From Cellvibrio sp. 79 (GTDB taxonomy: Bacteria > Pseudomonadota > Gammaproteobacteria > Pseudomonadales > Cellvibrionaceae): a DNA stretch of 64,000 nt. A model generated the notes under the pieces. The model had not been told where the DNA came from, searched no databases, and was given only the letters and a program-made list of their open reading frames with translations. The stretch is taken from positions 1,351,331-1,415,330 of the forward strand of contig MVDH01000003.1 in assembly GCA_003056245.1 (NCBI GenBank). Reading direction: 5' to 3'. A program made the translations under genes and the position numbers. This document shows, piece after piece, positions 53,157 through 62,232 of this stretch (positions are counted from its first letter, which is position 1; every line of letters begins with the position of its first letter).

Positions 53157-56100
53157 TTAAAAACTTGCGCGTAAACCCATCACCCATCGGCGACCGCTGT
53201 CTTCAATCAACAACAATTGATTTTCGTAACGCCCGCGCTTGTGTACGTATTCTTCGGTTAGGTTAATGCCTTCCACGAATACGGTGACTTCATCGGTGAT
53301 GTCGTAGCTCGCACTTAAATCCCATTGCTCATAATCTTCCACCAGTGTGGGACCATTGCCATTGGTTTGTGTCAGTGATTGCACAAATTCATCGCGCTGG
53401 TTGTAAGCCAAACGAATTTGCACGGGCCCTTGTTCATAGAAACCTACAAGGTTCATTGAGTCACTTAAGCCGGTCAATGCAAATACCTGGGTCACATCCG
53501 CAGGATCTAATTCCGCATCGCTATCAACCAATGTTGCATTCACCATCACACCGAAACCGCTTTCGCCGAAAGTGTGTTGAACCCCTAACTCCAAACCGTC
53601 AACAGTGGCATCTTCACCATTGTTGGGAATGGTATTTTTAAAGGTTGCCACTTTATCGCCAGCATCTGCAGCGCCGGTGTTGGTGCCGGTGGATGGATCC
53701 AATAACAATGTGCCGTTAGGTAGTGTGAATGTTTTATCTTCAAGCGTGTTGACGATAAAATTCGCCACATCTTTTTTGAAATAACCGGCAGACACATAAC
53801 TCGCATCGCCGTAATACCATTCCCACGACAAATCAAAGTTGTCAGATTCAAATGGCTTCAGTTCTGCGTTACCGCTGGTGGATGCGAGGTTGCCGCCTTG
53901 CCGCGTGGTGGTAATCACTGTGACCGGCGCCATGCTGGTCAAGGTCGGTCGCGTTAATGTTTTGGATGCGGCGGCGCGCACCACCATTTCATCTGTGATA
54001 TCCAGTTTGATGCTCATGTTCGGTAAAATTGCATCGTAACTGTCATCAACATTGACGGCGCGCGCGGTGCCATATTCAGCGAGCATTTCTGTTTCATCCA
54101 GAATACGCAAACCGGTTACTGTGGCTTCCGTTCCGCTCACGCTCACATCCGTGGATTCAATGCGCACACCGGCTGATGATGATATGGGCATACCGGCAAC
54201 TTCACCGGCGAAATCCGATTCCAGATAAACCGCAAAAGTGTCTTCTTCAACGATAAATGAATTATCGCGCTTCACAGCATCGAAATTTTTACCGCTGATA
54301 CTTTCAAGATAAGCGAATTGTTTTTCGCCATCGTGCGCAAGCCATTTGGTCGGCATACGTCCGCTGCCGCTGACATCGCCAAGGAAATCATCGCCCGCAT
54401 CGAAAATATATTGCATATCCGCAGGGATAATCGGCGAATCAGGATAACCGCAATAGGTACAGTGAATACCAACACCTTCGTTGTCCCAACGTTCCAATGC
54501 TTTTTCTTCGCTGGAAAATAATGCACCGAATTTGATTTTTACCAAACCGGAATCGCTGCCTTCATCCCAGGCACCATCCATTTTAAATTGATTGATTTCA
54601 TCATCTACCGCCCAACCGCGGCGTAACATCACATGCGCGCGACTATTGGATTTATCGAGGAAATCACTAACACCTGCTGGCGGCTCATAATTGGGATCGC
54701 TTGGGTCAAGATAAGCAACCTTATCCAACGCCTGTTGACCAGAATAAATATTGGGGTTCGCCGTCGCAAAGTCGCTAGCGTAGGGAAGGATGTTGTCATC
54801 TACTTGAAAACGTACACGGTTGAAATAACCAATCAACGACAATTGATCGCCGCCACCATTATTGGCATCGCGCTCGGCATTGGAAAAAGTTGCATCAAAA
54901 TTCAGGTTTAAATTATCGCTGACTTGCCAGTCGGCATTAAATCCGAGCAAAGAAGTTTTCGTCAGGCGATCAAATTTTTTCGCATGCATATCCGTGGCAA
55001 GGCCGGTGTCCTGGCGTAAATCGATAACGGTGTTGTTGTCATCGGTAATCGCTTCGGTGACGTTGGGTGCAGTAAACCAGTGGCCGTAGGAAAGGGCGTT
55101 GGTTTCAATATCAAAATCCGAATAAATCGCATCAGCGGTCAGCGTTAAATTATCACTGGCAGCAAATTGCAGCACTAAAGATGCGTTAGTGCGTGTGCGT
55201 TCTTCAAAAGTAACTTTGTGGTCATAGTTACGCGGCGAAAAAATAGTGGAACCGGCTTTAACGCCTGCGCCATTATTTAATTCTGCCCAGGGAATTCCCT
55301 CATTAAGTTTTGGATCGACATTGGGTTTGAATTCCAGCCAGCCATCGACTTGCGCCTGATTCAAACGTGTTTCACGTTCCTGGTGAGAAACGGCGAGCAA
55401 CACACCAAATTTTTCTTCATTAAATGTATTGCTGATTAAACCGGAAATTTGCGGTGTGGTGTCTTCACTATTTTCTTCGTACGCGGCTTTTACGCTGCCC
55501 GCGACTTTAAAGCCTTTTATATCAAACGGGCGCGCGGTTTTTACATTGACAGTAGAGCCAACGCCGCCGGATTGCATCGCGGCTGTTGAGGTTTTGTGTA
55601 CTTCAAGGCCGCTGACCAATTCTGATGCAACCGTATCGAAACTAAATGCGCGCGATAAATTTTCAGTCGCCATCTGGCGGCCATTAATTAATACGGTGTT
55701 AAATTCCGGACCAAAACCGCGCACGGTAATTAATTGTCCTTCACCGCCGGAACGGTCGATAGAAACACCGGTGATTCTTTGTAAGGATTCGGCGAGGTTA
55801 GTATCGGGAAATTTACCGATATCCTCCGAAGAAATTGCATCGACAACACCACCCGCATCGCGTTTCACATCCATTGAGCGCTGCAAACTGCCGCGAATAC
55901 CGGTGATGATTAATTCTTCAACTTGTCCATTGGTGCCGGTTGGTGCGGTTGTGTCTTGTGCAATCACCTGCGTACCAACCATGGAGGTCAGTATGCCGAT
56001 AATAGCGCTGAGCTTATTTTTATTGTGCATTGGGTCCAATTCCTCGTGAGTTTCAAGGGGCGTAATGGTCAGCAGACCTTTCGCATCTATCTTCACACTG

Positions 56101-56453
56101 AGGTTGGTGTCGGCAACTAATAACCTTGCTGCTTCGGCAATCGAGTAGCGACCCACCAATGAATTGGTGGTTATGTTCGCAGCGTCATCGAACGGAAAAA
56201 TCAACGTGATATCGGCTTGTCCGGCAAACTCAGTGAGCGAAAGATCTGCGCGTTGCTGAGGAATATCGAACACGATAATTTTATTCAGATCGGTGTTTTC
56301 GGCCCATGCAGGCGTAGCGGTTCCGGCCAGAATGGCAACTACCAAAAATCGAAAAACTATCTGTTCGTTTATATCAGCAGCGAGTGTTTTGCTCGCGTGC
56401 TTAATAGACGAATCGATTATTTTTTTCCGCCATTTCATTCGGAATTTCTGCAT
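53157..56453 (-). CDS. TonB-dependent receptor with STN signalling domain
   Basis: A 1098-residue outer-membrane receptor. N-terminal signal (about 30-52, ending TPAWA), STN domain (55-135, VFDIPQQRADLSLTEFAGQ), then a second signal-like segment starting at Met142 (MHNKNKLSAIIGILTSMVG ending VIAQ), the TonB box/plug (ELIITGIRGSLQRSMDVKRD, then LAESLQRITGVSIDRSGGEG) and a beta-barrel to a terminal FRF-type residue (LRASF). STN domains talk to FecR; fecR and an ECF sigma gene lie upstream. By its neighbours it probably imports an oligosaccharide. No nearby fit for the exact ligand. Confidence 0.9.
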   Translation of the reverse strand: MQKFRMKWRKKIIDSSIKHASKTLAADINEQIVFRFLVVAILAGTATPAWAENTDLNKIIVFDIPQQRADLSLTEFAGQADITLIFPFDDAANITTNSLVGRYSIAEAARLLVADTNLSVKIDAKGLLTITPLETHEELDPMHNKNKLSAIIGILTSMVGTQVIAQDTTAPTGTNGQVEELIITGIRGSLQRSMDVKRDAGGVVDAISSEDIGKFPDTNLAESLQRITGVSIDRSGGEGQLITVRGFGPEFNTVLINGRQMATENLSRAFSFDTVASELVSGLEVHKTSTAAMQSGGVGSTVNVKTARPFDIKGFKVAGSVKAAYEENSEDTTPQISGLISNTFNEEKFGVLLAVSHQERETRLNQAQVDGWLEFKPNVDPKLNEGIPWAELNNGAGVKAGSTIFSPRNYDHKVTFEERTRTNASLVLQFAASDNLTLTADAIYSDFDIETNALSYGHWFTAPNVTEAITDDNNTVIDLRQDTGLATDMHAKKFDRLTKTSLLGFNADWQVSDNLNLNFDATFSNAERDANNGGGDQLSLIGYFNRVRFQVDDNILPYASDFATANPNIYSGQQALDKVAYLDPSDPNYEPPAGVSDFLDKSNSRAHVMLRRGWAVDDEINQFKMDGAWDEGSDSGLVKIKFGALFSSEEKALERWDNEGVGIHCTYCGYPDSPIIPADMQYIFDAGDDFLGDVSGSGRMPTKWLAHDGEKQFAYLESISGKNFDAVKRDNSFIVEEDTFAVYLESDFAGEVAGMPISSSAGVRIESTDVSVSGTEATVTGLRILDETEMLAEYGTARAVNVDDSYDAILPNMSIKLDITDEMVVRAAASKTLTRPTLTSMAPVTVITTTRQGGNLASTSGNAELKPFESDNFDLSWEWYYGDASYVSAGYFKKDVANFIVNTLEDKTFTLPNGTLLLDPSTGTNTGAADAGDKVATFKNTIPNNGEDATVDGLELGVQHTFGESGFGVMVNATLVDSDAELDPADVTQVFALTGLSDSMNLVGFYEQGPVQIRLAYNQRDEFVQSLTQTNGNGPTLVEDYEQWDLSASYDITDEVTVFVEGINLTEEYVHKRGRYENQLLLIEDSGRRWVMGLRASF

Positions 56454-56499
56454 TTTTTTGTGCTGTTATTCTAGTTATTTGTGCGTTTTGTAGTGGTAA

Positions 56500-56515
56500 G
56501 CGCCAACGTTTGCGC
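56500..56515 (-). promoter_or_regulatory. PurR/LacI-type palindrome before the TonB receptor
   Basis: GCGCAAACGTTGGCGC on the minus strand, a 16-base palindrome with one mispair around AACGTT, the shape of LacI/PurR-family operators (for example ACGCAAACGTTTGCGT). It lies 47 bases upstream of the receptor ATG. The rest of the 285-base gap shows only an AAAACGTTTT palindrome at 56603-56612. Confidence 0.45.
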
Positions 56516-56738
56516 AGAGTCAGGCGAGCATAAAGGCTGAAGCGATGCGCAACAAGCAGCTTTAAGTGTCAAGGTTAGCTTATTGTGAAAATAATGAGGA
56601 TGAAAACGTTTTTTTTTATGGCTTGCAAGTTGCAGCTAACAGAAAATTTTTTCTTATGGTCAGTTGCGATCTATGGCTGTAGTGCAGCGGATGCTGTTCA
56701 CTTTGGAATGCGAACAGCATCACTATTGGTTAAAAAAA

Positions 56739-57806
56739 CTAGCGACTATAGAGGCGGATTTTATTGTTGTTGATGCGCTCGTGGCTGATATGAAAATTCT
56801 GTTCAAGTGCAGCTAACAAACCATCGACATCACCCGCTTTGAATAAGCCTGCGATGCGTTCCTGTTTAATGAATTCATCGCCAATTTCAAATTGCACGGG
56901 GGTGTAGCGATTTATTTCGCGCACTGCTTGCTCCAGCGTTTCACCGCGAAATACCAGATTACCTTGCCGCCAGCTCAAACTGCTTGCAATGTCATTGTCA
57001 TCCACTTTGGCAATTTTTTCGTCGCGTGCACCCAGCAGAATTTTTTCGCCCTTGGATACTGCCAGTGCGGAGGTTGGCAAACGTTCAGGAAGAATTGCAT
57101 CAATAGTTTTTGCTGGCGTATTTTGGGCGACTAATACTTTTCCATCGGTGACTAGCAGGGAAACTTCTTTGTCGTTATAGATGCGCACATTAAACGCTGT
57201 CCCTACTGCTTGCACCACTTTATTGCGTGCGATAACACTGAGTGGCCGCGACTTATCATGGGCTACTTCAATATTAATTTCACCGCGCTCAAGGAAAAAT
57301 AAACGATGGCCTTCGCTGTATTTAACCGTTACGCGACTATTGGTATTCAGCACTAATTGTGAGCCATCAGGAAGATTGACATTAGAGTGTTCGCCAATTG
57401 CCGTTTCGTAAACGCCGTCAACGATTGCCGATGGCGCTTGCGACGAAGCCGTTAATAGTGATGGTAATTGCGCGGTGAAATTACTGCCGAAAAATACAGC
57501 AGTTAATAATAACGATGCCGCTATAGCACCGTAATAACGCAATTTGTCCGCAGGCTTTTTAGCGGGTGGCTGGAATAAATCGGCGAGACGCGCGAGGCTA
57601 TCCATTTTGTCCCACAATGTGGCCATCTCAAATAAAACCTTGCGATGGGTTTCATTGGTTGCAAGCCATTGCTGCAATTCTTTTTGCTCAGTGGATGTGA
57701 GCTGGCGGTCCAGTCGGGCGATCCATAAACTGGCCTGGTCTTCAATCTGCTCCTTGTTGGGGCTGCCGGGGCTTTTGTTGTTGGGAAAGCCAATAATATT
57801 GCTCAT
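56739..57806 (-). CDS. FecR-family anti-sigma factor/signal transducer
   Basis: A 355-residue inner-membrane protein. It has the N-terminal DUF4880 region (ASLWIARLDRQLTSTEQKELQQWL), one transmembrane helix (about 90-110), the FecR core (DGSQLVLNTNSRVTVKY, RGEINIEVAHDKSRPLSVIA, VGTAFNVRIY) and a C-terminal STN-like tail (about 295-355). It carries the signal from the STN domain of the TonB receptor to the sigma factor encoded just upstream; the two genes overlap by four bases. Confidence 0.9.
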   Translation of the reverse strand: MSNIIGFPNNKSPGSPNKEQIEDQASLWIARLDRQLTSTEQKELQQWLATNETHRKVLFEMATLWDKMDSLARLADLFQPPAKKPADKLRYYGAIAASLLLTAVFFGSNFTAQLPSLLTASSQAPSAIVDGVYETAIGEHSNVNLPDGSQLVLNTNSRVTVKYSEGHRLFFLERGEINIEVAHDKSRPLSVIARNKVVQAVGTAFNVRIYNDKEVSLLVTDGKVLVAQNTPAKTIDAILPERLPTSALAVSKGEKILLGARDEKIAKVDDNDIASSLSWRQGNLVFRGETLEQAVREINRYTPVQFEIGDEFIKQERIAGLFKAGDVDGLLAALEQNFHISHERINNNKIRLYSR

Positions 57807-58369
57807 AGTGTGCCCCCTGTTGCGGGCGATGTTTGCATCGGACTCGTTGCGCTCACTGTGTCGTGTTGGCGGGTTGCCATAAAGTGTGCACAGCGTTTAA
57901 TGCCGGTGGCGATATGTTTTTCAACGGTGTTTTCACTGATATCCAATTGCAATGCAATTTCTTTTTGTGAATAGCCGTACACTTTTTTCAATACAAAAGC
58001 CTTGCGGCATTGCAGCGGTAGCTGTCGCACCGCTTCGCAAAAATGCCCAAATTCCTGGTTGGCCGCCACGCGGTCAAAGGTATCGTCCGGGCGACTAACA
58101 AATTCCAGCAGTTCCTGTTCATCATCAAGGCTAACTGTCAGCCTTGTTTCTGCCTTTTTCAAATGATCCAGTGCCAGGTTGTGCGCGGTGCGCAACATAA
58201 ATGAGCGCGGGAATTGGATGTCTTCCTGTTTTTCCACCTGGCAGACCCGTACATAGGTTTCCTGCACGATATCTTCCACTTCGCGCGGCGGCACAATACG
58301 TGACACCGCGCGCACAAGGGAGTTGCGCAGGCTGACAAAGAGGCTGGTGATGTTATCGTTATTCGCCAT
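57803..58369 (-). CDS. ECF RNA polymerase sigma factor, FecI-like
   Basis: A 188-residue sigma factor. Region 2 includes VEDIVQETYVRVCQVEK and region 4 includes LPLQCRKAFVLKKVYGYSQKEIALQLDISENTVEKHI, with GTGIKRCAHFM after it. Such FecI-type factors are held by FecR and turn on the TonB receptor and its partners when the receptor binds ligand. It heads the cluster. Confidence 0.92.
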   Translation of the reverse strand: MANNDNITSLFVSLRNSLVRAVSRIVPPREVEDIVQETYVRVCQVEKQEDIQFPRSFMLRTAHNLALDHLKKAETRLTVSLDDEQELLEFVSRPDDTFDRVAANQEFGHFCEAVRQLPLQCRKAFVLKKVYGYSQKEIALQLDISENTVEKHIATGIKRCAHFMATRQHDTVSATSPMQTSPATGGTL

Positions 58370-58460
58370 GGGCTATCGCTATTCGTGGTTTTTGCTTAAA
58401 GGGTATAGACGAAACAGACGATATTTTCCGCCATATTTTTTTGCATCCACATTCCGGCGG

Positions 58461-58498
58461 GCAAAAAGCAAAAAGCCAACACACAGGTGTTGGCTTTT
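58461..58498 (-). terminator. terminator downstream of the lipoprotein operon
   Basis: A perfect 12-pair stem (AAAAGCCAACAC / GTGTTGGCTTTT) with a four-base loop; on the minus strand the tail is TTTTTGCTTTTT. It ends the operon that starts at 61009. Confidence 0.85.
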
Positions 58499-58520
58499 CG
58501 GGGTTAACGGGTGATGCGAA

Positions 58521-59111
58521 TTACAACGTGATGGATTTTACAATCGCTTCAAATTCCGGGTTGTAGTGATCGTAGTGATAGGTGTTGGCGGCAAAGAAAA
58601 TTACCGAATACAGCTTGTCATTTTTCACAAACGCGAGCACTTTTCCGCGATTCAGCAAACCATCAGCATTAAAAAATTCCAGATCAAATTCAATACCGGT
58701 GACATCCGCTACCTTGCGCGGTTTGAGGTTGCTGCCAGTAAAGGGATATTTACCGCCACTGGTATTGGTTAGCGAGGTTTCTACCAACGCTTTTAACTCG
58801 TGGGGTAATACTTTTGCACTGAATTTTGGCATCGGTGTGTCTTTGCTGAAATCGCGGAACATTGCTTTGCCGCTTTGAATTCCGCTAACAAAAACAAATT
58901 GGTTCAGCAATGCACCATCAGCCGTCCAGACTTCGGTGTTGGGGCCATAGCCGGAAGGGATTTTGTTCCAGGTCATGGTGGACTGGAATTGCATATTGCC
59001 CACTTTGGTAACGCCGGCCGGCTTTAAGGTATAGGCAGCACAACCGCTTAGCACCAGCAATGCAGCAACCAGGCTAATACGTTTAACGACAGCAAAAAAA
59101 GTTATTTTCAT
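58521..59111 (-). CDS. putative lipoprotein
   Basis: A 196-residue protein with a lipoprotein signal (LVLSGCAAY, Cys at residue ~24). The mature part has IPSGYGPNTEVWTADGALLN and ends in a compact beta-rich region (YSVIFFAANTYHYDHYNPEFE). No known family. It is the last gene of an operon with the M48 peptidase (15 bases) and a second lipoprotein, so it probably works at the same place in the envelope. Confidence 0.7.
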   Translation of the reverse strand: MKITFFAVVKRISLVAALLVLSGCAAYTLKPAGVTKVGNMQFQSTMTWNKIPSGYGPNTEVWTADGALLNQFVFVSGIQSGKAMFRDFSKDTPMPKFSAKVLPHELKALVETSLTNTSGGKYPFTGSNLKPRKVADVTGIEFDLEFFNADGLLNRGKVLAFVKNDKLYSVIFFAANTYHYDHYNPEFEAIVKSITL

Positions 59112-59126
59112 AATTGTGTTCCATGA

Positions 59127-60275
59127 TTATTCGTTAGCGGAATTTATGTAGAACTGCACCATCTCTTTGTCAGATGCGGCTGGTGCTAGCGCCAGATAAT
59201 TTTCCAGATGTTGTTTAGCGGTTTTCGGATCCGTTTTGACCAGCAGGTAACCCAATTCACGATGTGCTTCCGGCGGGTGTTGTGGCTCGCTTATGCTCTT
59301 GCGGTAATGCTCCAGCGCCAGCGTTTCATCGTTGGTGCCTTTGCGTAATTTGCATAGCTCACCTTTGAAAAATTCCACGGCGCCGGCGGGATAACCTATG
59401 CGGGTATGACGATCCAGCATTGTTTCGGTGCGACCAAGGTCCTGTAGGCTCAAATGCGAATTCATAAACTCGAAATAGAGCGGGCTAACGACTTGCAAGT
59501 ACTCCGCGCTGTTCGTTTTGAATTCCTTGTCGGTCGTGTGCAATTCATTCGCTTTTTTGCTGAGCAGTTTCATCCGGTCTTTACTTTTCGGATGCGAAGA
59601 AAAAAAGGTGCTGCCTTTTTCCCTGGTCTTGTCGTGCTCCGATTCCTGATAAACATATTCCCACAATGCTGATGCCTTATCCGGTGAATAACCGGAGGTT
59701 GTCATGAGTTGCAAACCGTAAAGATCGGCTTCGGTTTCCTGCTCGCGACTGAAAGCCATGGCATTGGAGGCAACGCTGAGTGACGCTAACCCCATAGTGA
59801 AAATCATGTCCGCAAAAATAGCGGCCGATGCATTTTTGCGCAGCTTGCGCCACTGCGTAATCTGGTGCGAGCGAAGAAAATGCGCAATCTCATGGGAGAG
59901 CACCGCCGCAAGTTCCGCCTCGCTGTCCACACGCAACAATAAGCCGCTCCACACATGCATCATGCCATTGGGATACATACCGGCATTGAAATGGGGATTG
60001 CGCAGAATGTATACGCGAATATGCGGACAGTAATCGCCGGCAAGCTTGCAGGTGAGGTTTTTTACGTATTGGTTCAGTACCGGATCGGTTACCAGATCCG
60101 GTGAAACTTTTATGCTTTCCTCCAGCTTGTCCACTTGATACCAGAAGCCGCCTTCATCGGTAGATATTGCAGGACGGTAACCAGGATCAAAGTTGGCTTT
60201 GTAGGTTTCCGCTTGCACCGACAAACCAAGAAACAGGCTGGCGAGTACCAGCCAAAGATGCAGATGTTTATCCAT
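59127..60275 (-). CDS. exported M48-family zinc metallopeptidase
   Basis: A 382-residue protein with a signal peptide (1-22, ending SVQA). The zinc motif is LSHEIAHFLRSHQ (HExxH, residues ~126-130), and the third ligand Glu is probably in REQETEADLYGLQLM. The C-terminal third has TPR-like helical repeats (PPEAHRELGYLLVKTDPKTAKQH). It resembles the periplasmic BepA/YfgC group of M48 peptidases that deal with outer-membrane assembly, although specificity here is unproven. It is cotranscribed with two lipoproteins. Confidence 0.82.
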   Translation of the reverse strand: MDKHLHLWLVLASLFLGLSVQAETYKANFDPGYRPAISTDEGGFWYQVDKLEESIKVSPDLVTDPVLNQYVKNLTCKLAGDYCPHIRVYILRNPHFNAGMYPNGMMHVWSGLLLRVDSEAELAAVLSHEIAHFLRSHQITQWRKLRKNASAAIFADMIFTMGLASLSVASNAMAFSREQETEADLYGLQLMTTSGYSPDKASALWEYVYQESEHDKTREKGSTFFSSHPKSKDRMKLLSKKANELHTTDKEFKTNSAEYLQVVSPLYFEFMNSHLSLQDLGRTETMLDRHTRIGYPAGAVEFFKGELCKLRKGTNDETLALEHYRKSISEPQHPPEAHRELGYLLVKTDPKTAKQHLENYLALAPAASDKEMVQFYINSANE

Positions 60276-60283
60276 GATTGGTT

Positions 60284-61009
60284 TTACCGTGTAACCAGTG
60301 GGAATCCTTTAATCAAACTCGTCATGGTTCGGTCAGCGTCGGCCTGGTTACGCAGGTCGCCGGTACCGCTTACCATGCGGTTAAACCACACAATGTCACC
60401 ACTTTTCAGGTCTACCAGTGATGCAAAACCCACCTGGGTTCCACCTTGTACACTGATACCGCCAGCGGCGGCGAGGAACATTAATGCGGCGCGACCACCA
60501 CTGGTATAGGTATCGCGTACAAAAATAAATAAGCCATAGTCAGCGCCGGTTTCACGTGCCAGATCAGCCGCTGTTGGGCCAAGGGTGCGAATATGTTTGC
60601 CGGTTTTTTTGGATGGCAGCGGCATCATCATGTCGTAGTTAAGAATGCTGTAACCAGTAGCCTGGTGCAGCTTTTCCAACTGAATCAGGGAGCTTTTGGG
60701 GTCAGTCGCGGCAGATTTATAGAAGCCCAGCGGGTTGTCTGTTTTGACTGATTTTTTCAGGCTTTCCGTCATATAACCGATAGCCTTTTCGGTCCACTCG
60801 GCTTTGGGTTCGGTCAGGCCCGACGCCGTGAGTAAAGCCAGCTCTACATCTAGGGGCATCACTACCACCTTTTTGGTACCGGCAATCGGACCCGTGTTAA
60901 GTGAGCCATGTTTGAATTGGGTTGTTTGGGCGCAACCCGACACGATGGCTGCAAATAACAGCACACCGGCCAGTTTGAAAGTGAATAAATTACGTAGATG
61001 AATAAGCAT
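60284..61009 (-). CDS. putative lipoprotein, first gene of the M48 operon
   Basis: A 241-residue lipoprotein (FAAIVSGCAQTTQF lipobox). The mature region contains GLFIFVRDTYTSGGRAALMFLAAAGGISVQGGTQVGFASLVDLKSGDIVWFNRMVSG, split here by description; its late LVDLKSG and WFNRM strands resemble the curli-assembly CsgG-like/DUF799-like group of outer-membrane lipoproteins, tentatively. It is nine bases upstream of the M48 gene. Confidence 0.7.
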   Translation of the reverse strand: MLIHLRNLFTFKLAGVLLFAAIVSGCAQTTQFKHGSLNTGPIAGTKKVVVMPLDVELALLTASGLTEPKAEWTEKAIGYMTESLKKSVKTDNPLGFYKSAATDPKSSLIQLEKLHQATGYSILNYDMMMPLPSKKTGKHIRTLGPTAADLARETGADYGLFIFVRDTYTSGGRAALMFLAAAGGISVQGGTQVGFASLVDLKSGDIVWFNRMVSGTGDLRNQADADRTMTSLIKGFPLVTR

Positions 61010-61151
61010 CTTGTCGTCCTCACGTTATTATTTGTCCAAAGGATGATGAAAAGCGCGCCAAGAATAAGAGGCCGGCTGTGACTTGTCCAGCAGCACTAAA
61101 AAAATTTGGCGATGGATATTGGAGGGAATGGCGGAAGAGAGACTTTATTAG

Positions 61152-61179
61152 CTCCGGCAATCGACATTGCCGGAGTTTT
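61152..61179. terminator. hairpin between the lipoprotein operon and the methyltransferase
   Basis: A perfect ten-pair stem (CTCCGGCAAT / ATTGCCGGAG) with a CGAC loop; TTTT follows on the plus strand. It lies just after the methyltransferase stop on the minus strand. Confidence 0.55.
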
Positions 61180-61191
61180 GGCGCTGTAAAA

Positions 61192-62055
61192 CTAGCGTTT
61201 TTTGAAAAGCAGGGTGACGCGATTTGATTCTCCGATGGCCCGGTATTTTGCCCTGTCCGTCTCGGGCGCGTTCAGGCTGGGAGGCAAACGCCACACGTTT
61301 TCGCCTGCTTGCGGGTCATCTTTCGGGTTTTTATTGATATCACTTTCGGCAATCAATTCGAAACCGGCTTTGTCCATAAATTGAATAATGGCCGAACGTT
61401 TCAAATAGCCATTTTTTCCGGTGGCAAAATCATCGGATTTATCTTCCGTAACCGCGTGCTGGACTACACCGACCACACCACCCGGTTTTAATACTCGCCG
61501 GGTTTCACTCAGTGCCTGGGTGAGATAACCGCCTTCTTTTTCCAGGTTGGCGAGGTTATGCAGTGCGCGGATAAATAAAACCGAATCCACTTTGCCGGTG
61601 AGTGACGCAGGCAATGTAGCGAAGGTATAGGCGTGCGCATTGGCGCCATCTGCACCGCCCCAGGTTTTACTGTTTGCACTCCATTCAGCGGGCCAGCGTT
61701 TGCGCCCTTCAATAAATTCCTCGTTGGCCCAGCTACCCAGTTTTGGCCAGAAATCCAGGTTGTAATCGACACCAATCAACTGGCCATTTTTGCCCAGGTA
61801 GGGAACCAGGATTTTTGAATACCAACCATCACCTGGCAAAACTTCAACGACGGTATCGCCCGGCTTTACGCCGAAAAACGACAGGGTTTCTACCGGGTGA
61901 CGCGCCGCATAGCGCGCTTGTTGTTCGGCAGGAAGGCTTTGGGTGATATTGGCCAAACGTTGTGAATTTTCGGTGCTCAGATGGGTGTTGATGGTGGATT
62001 GGCTGGCACAGGCACTGAGTAATAGCGCGCCTGCAATAACGGAAAACGTTCTCAT
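61192..62055 (-). CDS. lipoprotein class I SAM-dependent methyltransferase
   Basis: A 287-residue protein with an N-terminal lipobox (LLLSACASQS, Cys at 16). It then has the methyltransferase fold: FFGVKPGDTVVEVLPGDGWYSKIL (motif I, GDG), LIGVDYNLDFW (acidic motif post I), and GVVQHAVTEDK near the end. The AdoMet residues look intact, which is surprising for an exported lipoprotein. Homologues with this signal occur in gammaproteobacteria, so the signal is probably real. Substrate unknown. Confidence 0.78.
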   Translation of the reverse strand: MRTFSVIAGALLLSACASQSTINTHLSTENSQRLANITQSLPAEQQARYAARHPVETLSFFGVKPGDTVVEVLPGDGWYSKILVPYLGKNGQLIGVDYNLDFWPKLGSWANEEFIEGRKRWPAEWSANSKTWGGADGANAHAYTFATLPASLTGKVDSVLFIRALHNLANLEKEGGYLTQALSETRRVLKPGGVVGVVQHAVTEDKSDDFATGKNGYLKRSAIIQFMDKAGFELIAESDINKNPKDDPQAGENVWRLPPSLNAPETDRAKYRAIGESNRVTLLFKKR

Positions 62056-62178
62056 AGCATAATTCCTTTGTACGATCAGATTGGCGATGGGCGAGTTTGC
62101 CAGTTATGTCGAGTTGCGGGTAAAACAAAAGGATTATTTTTGTAAAGTTTCATCAGCAACAAAATGTCGCAGCCGATA

Positions 62179-62202
62179 AAAAACCCGCCGAAGCGGGTTT
62201 TT
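62179..62202 (-). terminator. rho-independent terminator after the GH30 gene
   Basis: A ten-pair stem (AAAAACCCGC with GCGGGTTTTT) around a CGAA loop. On the minus strand it follows the GH30 stop within 31 bases. Confidence 0.75.
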
Positions 62203-62232
62203 ATCAGGAACGTGTCAGAAAAACTCGTTGAA

